Part shown: piece by piece, positions 35,783-44,105 of the stretch | Layout of the letters: the number at the start of each line of letters is the position of its first letter | How positions within the stretch are numbered: the stretch's first letter is position 1 | NCBI RefSeq assembly: GCF_001048695.1 | Contig: NZ_CVRB01000003.1 | Coordinates: 958,342 to 1,022,341, forward strand | Direction: 5' to 3' | DNA: 64,000 nucleotides | DNA from: Neobacillus massiliamazoniensis | GTDB lineage: Bacteria > Bacillota > Bacilli > Bacillales > Cytobacillaceae | Notes under the pieces: generated by a model | The model's input: the letters and a program-made list of their open reading frames with translations, nothing else | The model's database searches: none | What the model was told of the DNA's origin: nothing | Made by a program: the position numbers and the translations under genes

Positions 35783-35799
35783 AGGTAAGTCTCCCTTCA

Positions 35800-36030
35800 T
35801 TACACAGTTTGCAATACCTTTACCGGTCTATAAACGGAAATAACAGCATCTGGACAAATCTGTGCACATTTTGCGCAGCTAATGCAATGCTCCTGATCAA
35901 CCACTGCTGCTGGTCTATATCCTTTTCCATTTAAATAGTCTGCCAGAAAAATAATATTCTTTGGGCAGACTTGAACACAAAGGCTACAGGATTTACACAT
36001 GTCCTCGTTAAAAATGACCCTCTTTTCCAT
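35800..36030 (-). CDS. Two-[4Fe-4S] ferredoxin, delta subunit of the oxidoreductase
   Basis: A 76-residue protein with two clusters: CKSCSLCVQVCP and CISCAKCAQICP. It is the delta subunit that carries electrons from the oxidoreductase. The ATG at 36030 follows GGGAGGTG, which lies inside the last codons of the ATPase gene; an upstream in-frame ATG five codons earlier overlaps the site. The genes on either side are three bases (ATPase stop) and 17 bases (alpha start) away. Confidence 0.9.
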   Translation of the reverse strand: MEKRVIFNEDMCKSCSLCVQVCPKNIIFLADYLNGKGYRPAAVVDQEHCISCAKCAQICPDAVISVYRPVKVLQTV

Positions 36031-36032
36031 TG

Positions 36033-36704
36033 CTACACCTCCCATGGAACTTTCATGTATCTTCGAATAAACATCACTTGTCGGTTTCTCGCAAACTCCG
36101 CTACCTCTTTTTCTAAATGATCTGAAATGGTTGTCATTAAGAGAGGTATTTCCAGTTTTTCAGACAGCTTAAAGCATTGCTCATAGCCTTCAGAAATATC
36201 CGTAAGAATGGTTTCTGAGCCGACATTGGAATTATTGATAATCCCTGTTACTTTTAAACGGGATGCCTTTTCAATCTGTTCTATCGTATATTGAGCTCCT
36301 TCTAACGTACTTATATATGGTCGGTTGCCATTGAAAACAAACAGCAATTCAGGGCTTAAGTCCTTCCATTCATGATAATATTGCCCTAAAACCGTTGCCC
36401 CATCTTTGTCTCCTCCTGCATCGATGATTAAACGATATCTATTGTCGTGCAATACACGGTAAATCTCACCAGACACAATGGGCAAATCTGCAGTAGCGAG
36501 GCGGTTCACTGGTGCAATCAATTCAATATCATTCTGTTGAAAAAGTCTTGCGACATCACGTGTACGAAAATAGGGATTTATGATATCTAAATCATTGATC
36601 GCTACTTTTTCATGGACCCTTCTCTCAGACAATGCAAGATTAATTGCAACTTCGGTTTTACCGCTTCCAAAATGGCCTGATAAAATAGTAATCTTTGTTT
36701 TCAG
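36033..36704 (-). CDS. P-loop ATPase (MinD/CooC/CobQ-like) heading the oxidoreductase operon
   Basis: A protein of about 223 residues with an N-terminal Walker A loop (ILSGHFGSGKTEVAINLAL), a deviant-Walker-type switch region (AINDLDIINPYF) and LLFVFNGNRPY later. It resembles SIMIBI ATPases that insert or mature metal cofactors, so a role in assembling the ferredoxin-linked enzyme is plausible but unproven. Start: AAGGAGG lies eight bases before an in-frame CTG (36704). The in-frame TTG at 36740 has no good ribosome site and overlaps a cre box, so I favour the CTG; conventional callers will probably choose 36740. Confidence 0.78.
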   Translation of the reverse strand: MKTKITILSGHFGSGKTEVAINLALSERRVHEKVAINDLDIINPYFRTRDVARLFQQNDIELIAPVNRLATADLPIVSGEIYRVLHDNRYRLIIDAGGDKDGATVLGQYYHEWKDLSPELLFVFNGNRPYISTLEGAQYTIEQIEKASRLKVTGIINNSNVGSETILTDISEGYEQCFKLSEKLEIPLLMTTISDHLEKEVAEFARNRQVMFIRRYMKVPWEV

Positions 36705-36725
36705 GATAGAATCCTCCTTCCTATA

Positions 36726-36739
36726 TGTAAGCGTTTTCA
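36726..36739 (-). promoter_or_regulatory. cre site (CcpA) at the head of the oxidoreductase operon
   Basis: TGTAAGCGTTTTCA matches the cre consensus TGWAANCGNTNWCA at all fixed positions. It lies 22 bases before the presumed start codon, in a place suited to carbon catabolite control of the five-gene operon. Binding is inference. Confidence 0.75.
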
Positions 36740-36835
36740 AATATACCTATTTTTCAAAACTAACCAATTATATTTTAAAAAATGGAAAGGAAAACATCAT
36801 TGACCAAAGTCACACTAGACAGGATAAATATAAAA

Positions 36836-36862
36836 AGAAAGAAGTTCCGAGGAACTTCTTTT
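36836..36862 (-). terminator. Terminator of the 106-residue hypothetical gene
   Basis: AGAAGTTCC, GA, GGAACTTCTTTT: a perfect stem with T runs on both strands; it overlaps the stop codon of the leftward gene. Confidence 0.82.
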
Positions 36863-37181
36863 ATGCCATGAAAGAAAGAATGACTTTTTGCGGTAGGTCT
36901 TTTTCATCTGCTGCTTTTCTTTTTAGTCGTTCACATGACGGCATTTCATATGAAAAGTCCTCAACATGAGTTGGAATCATTCCTTCTTTCTGTAATTGTT
37001 CAAATACTCTTTGCATTGCATCTTCTGTTGTAATCTTTTCTCCTGATTCCTCAATTTGAAAACAATCGACACAGGTTTCAATAATGTTTTCTTCAATGTG
37101 CTCTTGGGCAAAAACTAACTTGGCACCAGCGATTGTTTCTACTTCTTGATTTTCCATTTCAATAATTGTCGTAATGTTCAT
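36861..37181 (-). CDS. Hypothetical protein, 106 residues
   Basis: I do not recognise this protein. It is acidic (many Glu), begins MNITTIIEMENQEVETIAGA, and has a CVDC pair near the middle and a third cysteine near the C-terminus (MPSCERLKRKAADE), so metal binding is conceivable. No signal peptide or membrane segment. GGAGGGTG precedes the ATG at 37181; an in-frame GTG three codons upstream overlaps that site. It stands alone between the oxidoreductase operon and a histidine kinase, with its own terminator. Confidence 0.72.
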   Translation of the reverse strand: MNITTIIEMENQEVETIAGAKLVFAQEHIEENIIETCVDCFQIEESGEKITTEDAMQRVFEQLQKEGMIPTHVEDFSYEMPSCERLKRKAADEKDLPQKVILSFMA

Positions 37182-37414
37182 ATCGTTCACCCTCCAAATT
37201 ATCTATGCCTTTATTATAAAAAAACACTATCAAAATGTTAGTTAATAAACGATTATGTCATTATTTATTCATAAGTTTTTGACAATTTTGAGTCTATTAA
37301 AATTTAATCACATTTTCTCTTTTATTCTAAAAACATTATTTTTATGCAAGAGAACGCAGGAATTATGTAGAATCTTGTCAAATTATATACAAATACTTTT
37401 TTAGGGGTGATTTA

Positions 37415-38713
37415 ATGCAAGTAATGATCAAAGATTTACTTTTAAACCTCTTTTTAATCACCTATATGCCACTATTATTAGTAAGTATCTGGGGAGAAAA
37501 ATTCGCCCTATTAAAGAACAGAATGCAAAAAATAGTGATTAACATAATTGGAAGCATTGCTGCAATTCTTTGCATGACATTTCCAGTACACCTCGCAAAT
37601 GGATTTATTTTTGACCTTAGGAATATACCAATCATAATAATCTTACTCTTTTTAGGCTATAAGGATAGCATTCCATTAATAGTTACTACTCTTGTATATC
37701 GTTTCCTCATTGGAGGAGAAGGCTCTTATATTTATGCCATTGTCCATTTAACAACCTTTCTGATTGTTCCACAATTTCATACGGTTTATCGAACAATCAA
37801 TTTACCAAAAAAAGTTCTATTAGCTGGATTAATTACTGGATTTTTTTCCATATTAGCACTATCAATCCCTCTGCTCTTTGCATCGTCTCCGCTTGAGTAT
37901 GGGAATTTCGTTTATTATTTCTTTACCATTGAAGTCGTTGGAATCATGATTACTGCTATATTAATTGAGTATATACTTAAAAACATTAAACAAAAGGATC
38001 ACTATGTGAAAACGGAAAAACTACGGGTTGTTGGTGAATTAGCAGCAGGAGTATCTCATGAAATTAATAATCCATTAACCGTTACGTACGGCTTTCTTCA
38101 GTTACTTGGGGAAGAATCACTTACACCTGCTGAAAGAAAAAAGTATATAACGCTTGCCTTGGAAGAACTCAATCGGACACATGAAATCATGGAAAACTAT
38201 TTAATTTTAGCTAATCCGTATCAAGACCAAATTGAAAAAGTTAACCTAAAGGAAGAAATTCAACTGATTGGTGAAAAACTGCAAGGTTACGCAATCCTTC
38301 AAGGTGTTTCCATTACGATTAACTGCCCTCAAAATCTGTACTTGGAGTGCGAACGAAAAAAGTTACAGCAAGTAATCCTAAACATTGCAAAAAATGCCAT
38401 TGAAGCAATGGATTCTGGTGGAATTCTTTTTATTGAATTCATTCAAAAAAAACATCACATCATCATGAATTTTCAGGATAATGGGATTGGAATGAGTCCA
38501 GAACAAATATCTAAGCTTGGAGAACCGTATTTTTCCTCAAACACTAAGGGAACTGGGATTGGATTAATGGTGGCCTATCGGATCATTCAATCATTGGGCG
38601 GTACCATTAGTTGCCAGCCAAATAAACGAAGGAACAGACATAAAAGTGATCTTACCAGTAAGCAGCAAATAGCTTTTTTATATGTTGCATTTTATTTATT
38701 TCGTCTCTTTTAA
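37415..38713 (+). CDS. KinB-like sensor histidine kinase with frameshifted C-terminus
   Basis: A 432-residue membrane kinase: five to six transmembrane segments of the LytS/YhcK type (1-190), then the H-box ELAAGVSHEINNPL (His215), N-box NIAKNAIEAM (322-331), G1 DNGIGM (355-360) and G2 GTGIGL (379-384). This is the KinB architecture feeding the sporulation phosphorelay. After residue 403 the frame goes wrong: shifting by one base at 38624-38632 restores NEGTDIKVILPVSSK with a stop at 38672, the usual end of the ATPase domain. One extra A in AATAAACG explains it. All catalytic boxes lie before the break, so partial function is possible, or the extra base may be a sequencing error. Confidence 0.88.
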   Translation: MQVMIKDLLLNLFLITYMPLLLVSIWGEKFALLKNRMQKIVINIIGSIAAILCMTFPVHLANGFIFDLRNIPIIIILLFLGYKDSIPLIVTTLVYRFLIGGEGSYIYAIVHLTTFLIVPQFHTVYRTINLPKKVLLAGLITGFFSILALSIPLLFASSPLEYGNFVYYFFTIEVVGIMITAILIEYILKNIKQKDHYVKTEKLRVVGELAAGVSHEINNPLTVTYGFLQLLGEESLTPAERKKYITLALEELNRTHEIMENYLILANPYQDQIEKVNLKEEIQLIGEKLQGYAILQGVSITINCPQNLYLECERKKLQQVILNIAKNAIEAMDSGGILFIEFIQKKHHIIMNFQDNGIGMSPEQISKLGEPYFSSNTKGTGIGLMVAYRIIQSLGGTISCQPNKRRNRHKSDLTSKQQIAFLYVAFYLFRLF

Positions 38714-38781
38714 AGATGTATTAGCAATCCAATATGACAGATAATAACATTATTAAACAATATAATAGGTGGTCACCATGA

Positions 38782-40932
38782 ATGAATAAGGTTCTTACCA
38801 TTTACCGAGATGATTTAAAAAGCATTGTAACCAACTGGGCAACAGCAGCCATTATGATTGCTTTGATGGTCCTCCCGTCGCTATATGCTTGGTTTAATAT
38901 TAAAGCTTCTTGGGACCCATACAGCAACACGAGAGGAATACCTATCGCTATTTCTAGTGATGATATTGGTACAGTTTTAAAAAATCAACATATCAATATC
39001 GGTAAGGAAATCATTCATTCATTGAAGCAAAACAAATCACTAGGATGGAAATTTGTCAATACACAAGAGGCGAATAATGGCGTTAAAGAAGGCAGGTATT
39101 TTGCTAGCGTAACGATTCCTAAAGACTTCTCAGCAAAAATAGCAACGGTTATTAGTGACAATCCTGAAAAGGCCACGCTAATTTATACGGTAAATGAAAA
39201 AATTAATGCGGTTGCTCCAAAGATAACAGCTAAAGGGGCGACGGCAATAAAAGATGAGATTAGCAAAAATTTTGTTAAAACTGCAAACGGAGTCATTTTT
39301 AGTATCTTTAATGAATTAGGGATTGATCTACAAAAAAATTTACCTGATATCGAAAAGCTAAAAACGATGATTTTCTGGCTAAATGACCATCTTTCCGAAG
39401 CAGAGAAAATAATTAATACTGCTTCCAATGATGCAGATAGTTCTGAGAGAATTGTTGCTGAACTGCAAACAAATGTAACTGCTGTTAAAGGAATCATTAA
39501 CAGCAGCCGTGAGCTTTCAAACCAAATTAATTCTTATCTCGATAGTAATAAAGAATCATTTTCAAACCTAATACCTATCATTAAGCAAAATTTACTTTAT
39601 TTGCAACAGACTGCTGCAGCCATTGAGCAAATTACCGGGGTCCTCAAATCTACAAATGCAAGTATAGAGGACAAAAAGAATGCGGTTGCAGATGGCATCA
39701 ATCTTATTAGCTCATTTATGAAAATGAATTCACTATTGATCAACTTGTTTGAAAAATTAAATGCTCTTGGAAATAATAGTACCTTTAATCATGAAATAGC
39801 TCTGTTAAATCAATTGCAAAACATATTACAAGGAGAACTAACCAACTTAAAAGCCATTCAATCACAACTCGCACAAGGAATACAACCTGCACAGCAGCTA
39901 ATTGACAATATGAATCAATTATCAAAAGAAACTTCCACCATCCTTGGGGACATTTTAAATTCATATGACTCACAAATTGCTCCTAAAATTGCGCAATTAA
40001 GCGATATAGCCAAAAATGTCCCAACTAAAGCAAATGAATTTTTTACAAAAGCAGATGGTACTCTATCCGAAATCAATAAAATCCTAAATGATGCATCCAC
40101 AGGTATAGCAATAGGGAAAAGGGATATCACTTTAATTAAAGCAGCCTTCCCAGAAGTCAGTCGCAATATTACAAGCCTTGCTAATCAAATTCGTGAATTC
40201 GATCAAAACAATGATATCCGTTCCATCATTGCCTTATTAAAAAATGATGCGAAAAAAGAAAGTGATTTTTTTGCTGAACCGGTTTTGCTAAAAGAAAAGA
40301 GATTATTCCCTATTCCTAATTACGGATCTGCGATGTCACCATTTTTTACGACTTTAGCACTTTGGGTTGGAGCAACGCTTTTGATTTCACTCATTCCGGT
40401 AGAATTGCACAATCTGCCTGAAACGTATCATCCCAATCATGTCTATTTTGGCAGGTACTTAACCTTTTTAACGATTGCTCTATGTCAATCCATCATCGTC
40501 ACAGCCGGAGATTTATTCCTTTTACACACTTTTGTGGCTGATAAACTATGGTTTGTCCTATTTGGATTGATCATTAGCGTTGTATTTATGTTAATTATTT
40601 ACACTTTAGTTTCCATTTTTGGGAATGTCGGAAAAGGATTAGCGATTGTGTTGCTTGTACTGCAAATCTCCGGTTCTGGTGGAACGTTTCCAATTGAAGT
40701 CATGCCGACCTTTTTTCAACGGCTTCATCCATTTCTTCCGTTTTCGTATGCCATTAGCTTAATGCGGGAGGCGGTAGGTGGAATGCAATGGTCAGTCGCC
40801 AAAAATGACCTTTCCGTTCTCCTATTTATAACGATTATTACTCTATTGTTCGGGGCGGTTCTAAAAGAGCCAATTGGGAAATGGAGCAGCGGTTTTAGAA
40901 GAAAAGCAAAGGAAAGTAGACTCATTCACTAG
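38782..40932 (+). CDS. YhgE/Pip domain membrane protein (ABC-2-like)
   Basis: A 716-residue protein: one N-terminal membrane helix followed by the family block PSLYAWFNIKASWDPYSNTR, a long extracytoplasmic region rich in predicted coiled coil (about 180-480), and five to six C-terminal helices. This is the YhgE/Pip (phage infection protein) layout; relatives include phage receptors such as YueB and Pip, and proteins associated with type VII secretion or unknown export. No ESX/Yuk genes are nearby, so the role is open. AGGTGG lies 10-15 bases before the ATG. It follows the kinase by 68 bases and may be co-transcribed. Confidence 0.88.
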   Translation: MNKVLTIYRDDLKSIVTNWATAAIMIALMVLPSLYAWFNIKASWDPYSNTRGIPIAISSDDIGTVLKNQHINIGKEIIHSLKQNKSLGWKFVNTQEANNGVKEGRYFASVTIPKDFSAKIATVISDNPEKATLIYTVNEKINAVAPKITAKGATAIKDEISKNFVKTANGVIFSIFNELGIDLQKNLPDIEKLKTMIFWLNDHLSEAEKIINTASNDADSSERIVAELQTNVTAVKGIINSSRELSNQINSYLDSNKESFSNLIPIIKQNLLYLQQTAAAIEQITGVLKSTNASIEDKKNAVADGINLISSFMKMNSLLINLFEKLNALGNNSTFNHEIALLNQLQNILQGELTNLKAIQSQLAQGIQPAQQLIDNMNQLSKETSTILGDILNSYDSQIAPKIAQLSDIAKNVPTKANEFFTKADGTLSEINKILNDASTGIAIGKRDITLIKAAFPEVSRNITSLANQIREFDQNNDIRSIIALLKNDAKKESDFFAEPVLLKEKRLFPIPNYGSAMSPFFTTLALWVGATLLISLIPVELHNLPETYHPNHVYFGRYLTFLTIALCQSIIVTAGDLFLLHTFVADKLWFVLFGLIISVVFMLIIYTLVSIFGNVGKGLAIVLLVLQISGSGGTFPIEVMPTFFQRLHPFLPFSYAISLMREAVGGMQWSVAKNDLSVLLFITIITLLFGAVLKEPIGKWSSGFRRKAKESRLIH

Positions 40933-41079
40933 TTGCAAAACATAATATGGAAGGTTTTAAAGGGCAGACCTATTTCAGATGAAATAGGAAATCCTCTTGT
41001 GGAAACAGATAAAGCATTATATAAAATCATTAAGCGAGATCATCAAGAAACTGTTGAACTTATTAATAAATTAGGCTAA
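40933..41079 (+). CDS. Possible 48-residue ORF or gene remnant
   Basis: Immediately after the YhgE stop, a TTG-initiated frame reads MQNIIWKVLKGRPIS then DEIGNPLVETDKALYKIIKR and DHQETVELINKLG. The composition looks protein-like and the downstream half is helical and charged, but there is no ribosome site before the TTG. I think it is a remnant of a lost gene or a frame extended by chance; the alternative is a real small protein translated by coupling to the YhgE gene. Confidence 0.3.
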   Translation: MQNIIWKVLKGRPISDEIGNPLVETDKALYKIIKRDHQETVELINKLG

Positions 41080-41170
41080 TAACTGCTTGTTTAGACATGA
41101 ATTCCTTTACAACAGTAGTATTGTTTTATAAAATAAAAAGGAATATAATTTTATATTTTTTTGCTAATTG

Positions 41171-41204
41171 GAGGAGTCTGTCACAGCAGACTCCTTTTTA
41201 CGTT
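41171..41204 (+). terminator. Terminator before the ArsB/NhaD-like gene
   Basis: GGAGTCTG, loop TCACAG, CAGACTCCTTTTT: ends the YhgE unit. Confidence 0.82.
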
Positions 41205-41238
41205 TTTCTATTGTAAAATAATGGGAGGATTATAATTT

Positions 41239-42519
41239 ATGTCAACGCAAGCATTCATCGCACTTGGTGTTTTCCTTGTCAGCTATGCATTTATTGTTAC
41301 TGAAAAGGTGCATCGAACTATCATTGCAATGTCTGGTGGAATACTAATGGTTCTTTTAGGAATCGTTAGTCAAGAAAAGGCATTACATTATATCGATTTC
41401 AATACAATTGGATTGTTAACTGGAATGATGATGATCGTGGGGATTACCTCCGAAACAGGCCTTTTCAACTACATTGCTGTATGGTCAGCGAAGAAGGTGA
41501 AAGGTGATCCCATTAAAATTTTGGTTGTTCTCGGAATCATTACCGCCCTAGGTTCAGCCTTTTTGGACAATGTAACGACGGTTTTACTAATGGTCCCTGT
41601 AACCTTTAGCATTACAAAACAATTACAGGTAAACCCCATTCCCTATTTACTAATAGAAGTAATTGCCTCAAATATTGGCGGTACATCTACACTTATAGGT
41701 GACCCACCGAATATTATGATTGGCAGTGCAGTAAAAGAACTAACCTTTATGTCATTTATTGATAATCTGACAGCCATCTCCTTTTTTATTTTAATTGTGA
41801 ACATCGCAATTCTTGCTTTTATCTATCGAAAGCAGCTTAAAACCACTGAAGAATTAAAAGCAAAATTAATAGATTTGGATGAAAAGAAAGAAATAACCGA
41901 TAAAAAATTATTAATAAAATCGTTAGTTGCCATCATTTTTACTGTAATTGGTTTCTTCTTCCATCAATTGTTGCATTTAGAATCTGCTTCTGTGGCATTA
42001 GCTGGGGCATTCCTTTTACTATTATTAACAGGTGAAAAATACTTAGATAAGGCTTTTTCAAAGGTAGAATGGACCACCATTTTCTTCTTTATTGGCTTGT
42101 TTGTTCTCGTTTCCGGATTAATAGAAACAGGTGTCATCTCACTTCTAGCAAACTATTCAATTCATCTAACAGGGGGAAATGTCAAATCTACATCGATTTT
42201 CATTTTATGGATAAGTGCGCTCGCTTCAGCATTTATTGACAATATTCCATTTGTCGCAACCATGATTCCAATGATCAAGGATATGGGCGACCTTGGCATT
42301 ACAAATTTAGAACCGCTATGGTGGAGCCTTTCACTTGGAGCATGCTTGGGGGGAAACGGCACATTAATCGGTGCAAGTGCAAATGTCATCGTAGCAGGGC
42401 TTGCTGCCAAAGAAGGTTACAAGATTTCATTTGTTAAATTCTTTGCCATCGCTTTTCCATTAATGATTCTCTCCATTATCATTTGTACCATTTACATCTA
42501 TTTGCGCTATTTTATTTGA
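41239..42519 (+). CDS. ArsB/NhaD-superfamily (P-protein-like) ion permease
   Basis: A 426-residue transporter with 11-12 helices. The two inverted half-repeats carry family motifs: ALGSAFLDNVTTVLLMVP and IGGTSTLIGDPPNIMIG in the first half, ASAFIDNIPFVATMIPM and GGNGTLIGASANVIVAG in the second. The superfamily includes Na+/H+ antiporters, arsenite exporters and melanocyte P-protein-like carriers; this sequence resembles the P-protein branch and its substrate is unknown. No ars genes are nearby. GGGAGG precedes the ATG. Confidence 0.9.
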   Translation: MSTQAFIALGVFLVSYAFIVTEKVHRTIIAMSGGILMVLLGIVSQEKALHYIDFNTIGLLTGMMMIVGITSETGLFNYIAVWSAKKVKGDPIKILVVLGIITALGSAFLDNVTTVLLMVPVTFSITKQLQVNPIPYLLIEVIASNIGGTSTLIGDPPNIMIGSAVKELTFMSFIDNLTAISFFILIVNIAILAFIYRKQLKTTEELKAKLIDLDEKKEITDKKLLIKSLVAIIFTVIGFFFHQLLHLESASVALAGAFLLLLLTGEKYLDKAFSKVEWTTIFFFIGLFVLVSGLIETGVISLLANYSIHLTGGNVKSTSIFILWISALASAFIDNIPFVATMIPMIKDMGDLGITNLEPLWWSLSLGACLGGNGTLIGASANVIVAGLAAKEGYKISFVKFFAIAFPLMILSIIICTIYIYLRYFI

Positions 42520-42588
42520 GATGACTTCTGGAATTATCAGTATGGAAGTTCATCTTAGGGAATCCTATAGATGAAAGGGGCAATGGAT

Positions 42589-42717
42589 TTGAAAAAAGAG
42601 AAAGAATCACAACAATTTAGTTATGAATCAGATGGAAAAATGGGAAATCGTTCAAAAGATAATAAGCATAAAAAGGAACAAAGAGATTTTTTTAATACAA
42701 CTCAAGATTCGGAATAA
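42589..42717 (+). CDS. Putative 42-residue hydrophilic small protein
   Basis: A short frame, starting at TTG eight bases after AAAGGGG, encodes a very hydrophilic peptide rich in Lys, Glu, Ser and Gln (KKEKESQQFSYESDGKMGNR and KDNKHKKEQRDFFNTTQD). It is followed five bases later by a strong terminator, which supports a real short transcript. It resembles in style small sporulation-associated proteins of Bacillus, but I cannot name a family. An in-frame ATG at 42583 lies too close to the ribosome site. Confidence 0.5.
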   Translation: MKKEKESQQFSYESDGKMGNRSKDNKHKKEQRDFFNTTQDSE

Positions 42718-42721
42718 GAAA

Positions 42722-42768
42722 AAGGGATAAAATCGTCAATCTTGCTCACGATTTTATCCCTTTTTTAG
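42722..42768. terminator. Bidirectional terminator before galE
   Basis: AAAGGGATAAAATCGT, loop, ACGATTTTATCCCTTTTTT: a long perfect stem with A/T runs on both sides, serving the small gene at 42589 and the leftward galE. Confidence 0.92.
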
Positions 42769-42801
42769 GGTTTAGTTATTTATCAATAAAATGTTTATCA
42801 T

Positions 42802-43788
42802 TTATTTTTGATACCCATTTGGATGATGTTTGTGCCAATTCCATGCATGGGATACGATTTCTTCTAATGTAGGGTACTTTGGAATCCAGCCTAACTCTGT
42901 TTGAGCTTTTTCAGATGAAGCAATGAGGACTGCAGGATCACCAGCTCGTCTTGTAGCCATAATGGCCGCAATGTCTTTTCCGGTCACTTTACGACAAGTG
43001 TCGATTACTTGTTTGACAGAGAACCCTGTTCCATTTCCAAGATTATAGACTCCGCTTTCCTCTGTTTCATGGAGCTTCTTTAAAGCAAGATAATGGGCTG
43101 CTGCTAAATCAAGGACATGGATATAATCACGGATGCATGTTCCATCCTCGGTTGGATAGTCATCTCCAAAAATTGCAACATTCTCACGTTGGCCAAGTGC
43201 AGCCTGCAAAACGATTGGAATTAAGTGTGATTCAGGTGTATGGTCTTCACCTATTTTCCCTTCAGGGTCGGCACCAGCCGCATTAAAATACCGTAAACAA
43301 ACTGATTTTAAACCATAAGCCCCATCAGCCCACTTTAGCATTTTTTCAATAGCTAACTTCGTATCACCATAAGGGTTAGTTGGAACTGTCGGATCATTCT
43401 CCTGGATTGGAACCTTCACAGGGTTACCATAAGTGGCTGCCGTTGAGGAAAACACGATGTTCTTCACATTGTGCTCGACCATTTTTTTGATAAGATGATA
43501 GGATCCAATGACATTATTTTCGTAGTATTCAAGTGGTTTTTCCACGCTTTCACCAACGAGTGAGTTTGCAGCAAAATGAATAACGGAATTAATTTGATTG
43601 GAAGTGAAAATTTCATCAAGTAATGATTCATTCTTTAATTCCCCTTGATAAAATTTTGCATTTTGAACTGCATCAATATGCCCCTTCTGAAGATTATCAA
43701 GGACAATCACTTCTTCTCCCTGCTGGTTTAAATACAAGACCGTATGGCTGCCAATATATCCGGCGCCTCCAGTTACTAAAATTGCCAA
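42802..43788 (-). CDS. galE: UDP-glucose 4-epimerase
   Basis: A 328-residue short-chain dehydrogenase-type epimerase. NAD-binding VTGGAGYIGSH at the N-terminus, the catalytic Ser/Thr in FSSTAATYG (115-116), and the YxxxK pair Tyr140/Lys144 in NPYGDTKLA are all present; RYFNAAGADPEG is the sugar-binding block. It interconverts UDP-glucose and UDP-galactose for cell-surface polymers, linking functionally to pgcA at 20.5 kb. The start at TTG 43788 is eight bases after AAGGAG; an upstream GTG overlaps that site. Monocistronic. Confidence 0.95.
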   Translation of the reverse strand: MAILVTGGAGYIGSHTVLYLNQQGEEVIVLDNLQKGHIDAVQNAKFYQGELKNESLLDEIFTSNQINSVIHFAANSLVGESVEKPLEYYENNVIGSYHLIKKMVEHNVKNIVFSSTAATYGNPVKVPIQENDPTVPTNPYGDTKLAIEKMLKWADGAYGLKSVCLRYFNAAGADPEGKIGEDHTPESHLIPIVLQAALGQRENVAIFGDDYPTEDGTCIRDYIHVLDLAAAHYLALKKLHETEESGVYNLGNGTGFSVKQVIDTCRKVTGKDIAAIMATRRAGDPAVLIASSEKAQTELGWIPKYPTLEEIVSHAWNWHKHHPNGYQK

Positions 43789-44105
43789 TAGAAACACTCC
43801 TTAACTTTTTTTAGTATTCACACTTTATGTTCGTCAGAAAATGTCGAAAAGACGCTTTATTTCCCGGAAAATGTTGAATAAGGCTTTCTATCGATGTTCC
43901 TTCACTTATTCTAGACGAGTTTTCAAAAAAAAGAAACATATAGTATCTTAAAGGATACTTTCATGATTATTTTTCGACAATATATCAGATTAATCTACAA
44001 AACTCCTTTTTGTCACACTCCATTCATAGTATACTTGAGAAAGATATAAGCATCCAGAAAATACAAAAAAGAAAGGACTATATTCTTACTTGGAGTACAC
44101 AATTT
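43789..44105. other. Divergent intergenic region, galE / diguanylate cyclase
   Basis: 317 bases. GACGCTTTATTTCCCGGAAAA sits beside GGAAAATG repeats (GAAAATGTCGAAAAG and GGAAAATGTTGAATAAGG), two imperfect direct repeats 27-30 bases apart. TTCGACAA at 43973-43980 is a perfect Spo0A-box match 125 bases before the cyclase start. A weak in-frame upstream extension of the cyclase (from 44010) has no ribosome site. Confidence 0.35.

Noticed and set aside
36580..36969. A 129-codon rightward ORF
   Set aside because: It overlaps the start of the ATPase gene and the end of the 106-residue gene on the opposite strand, without a ribosome site or recognisable domain.
24669..43980. Perfect Spo0A-box matches TTCGACAA at 24669 and 43973, and one-mismatch boxes at 37277 and 37375
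   Set aside because: An 8-base motif is expected about twice by chance in 64 kb on both strands; not enough for a regulatory claim, although the sites near sensor genes might be worth testing.
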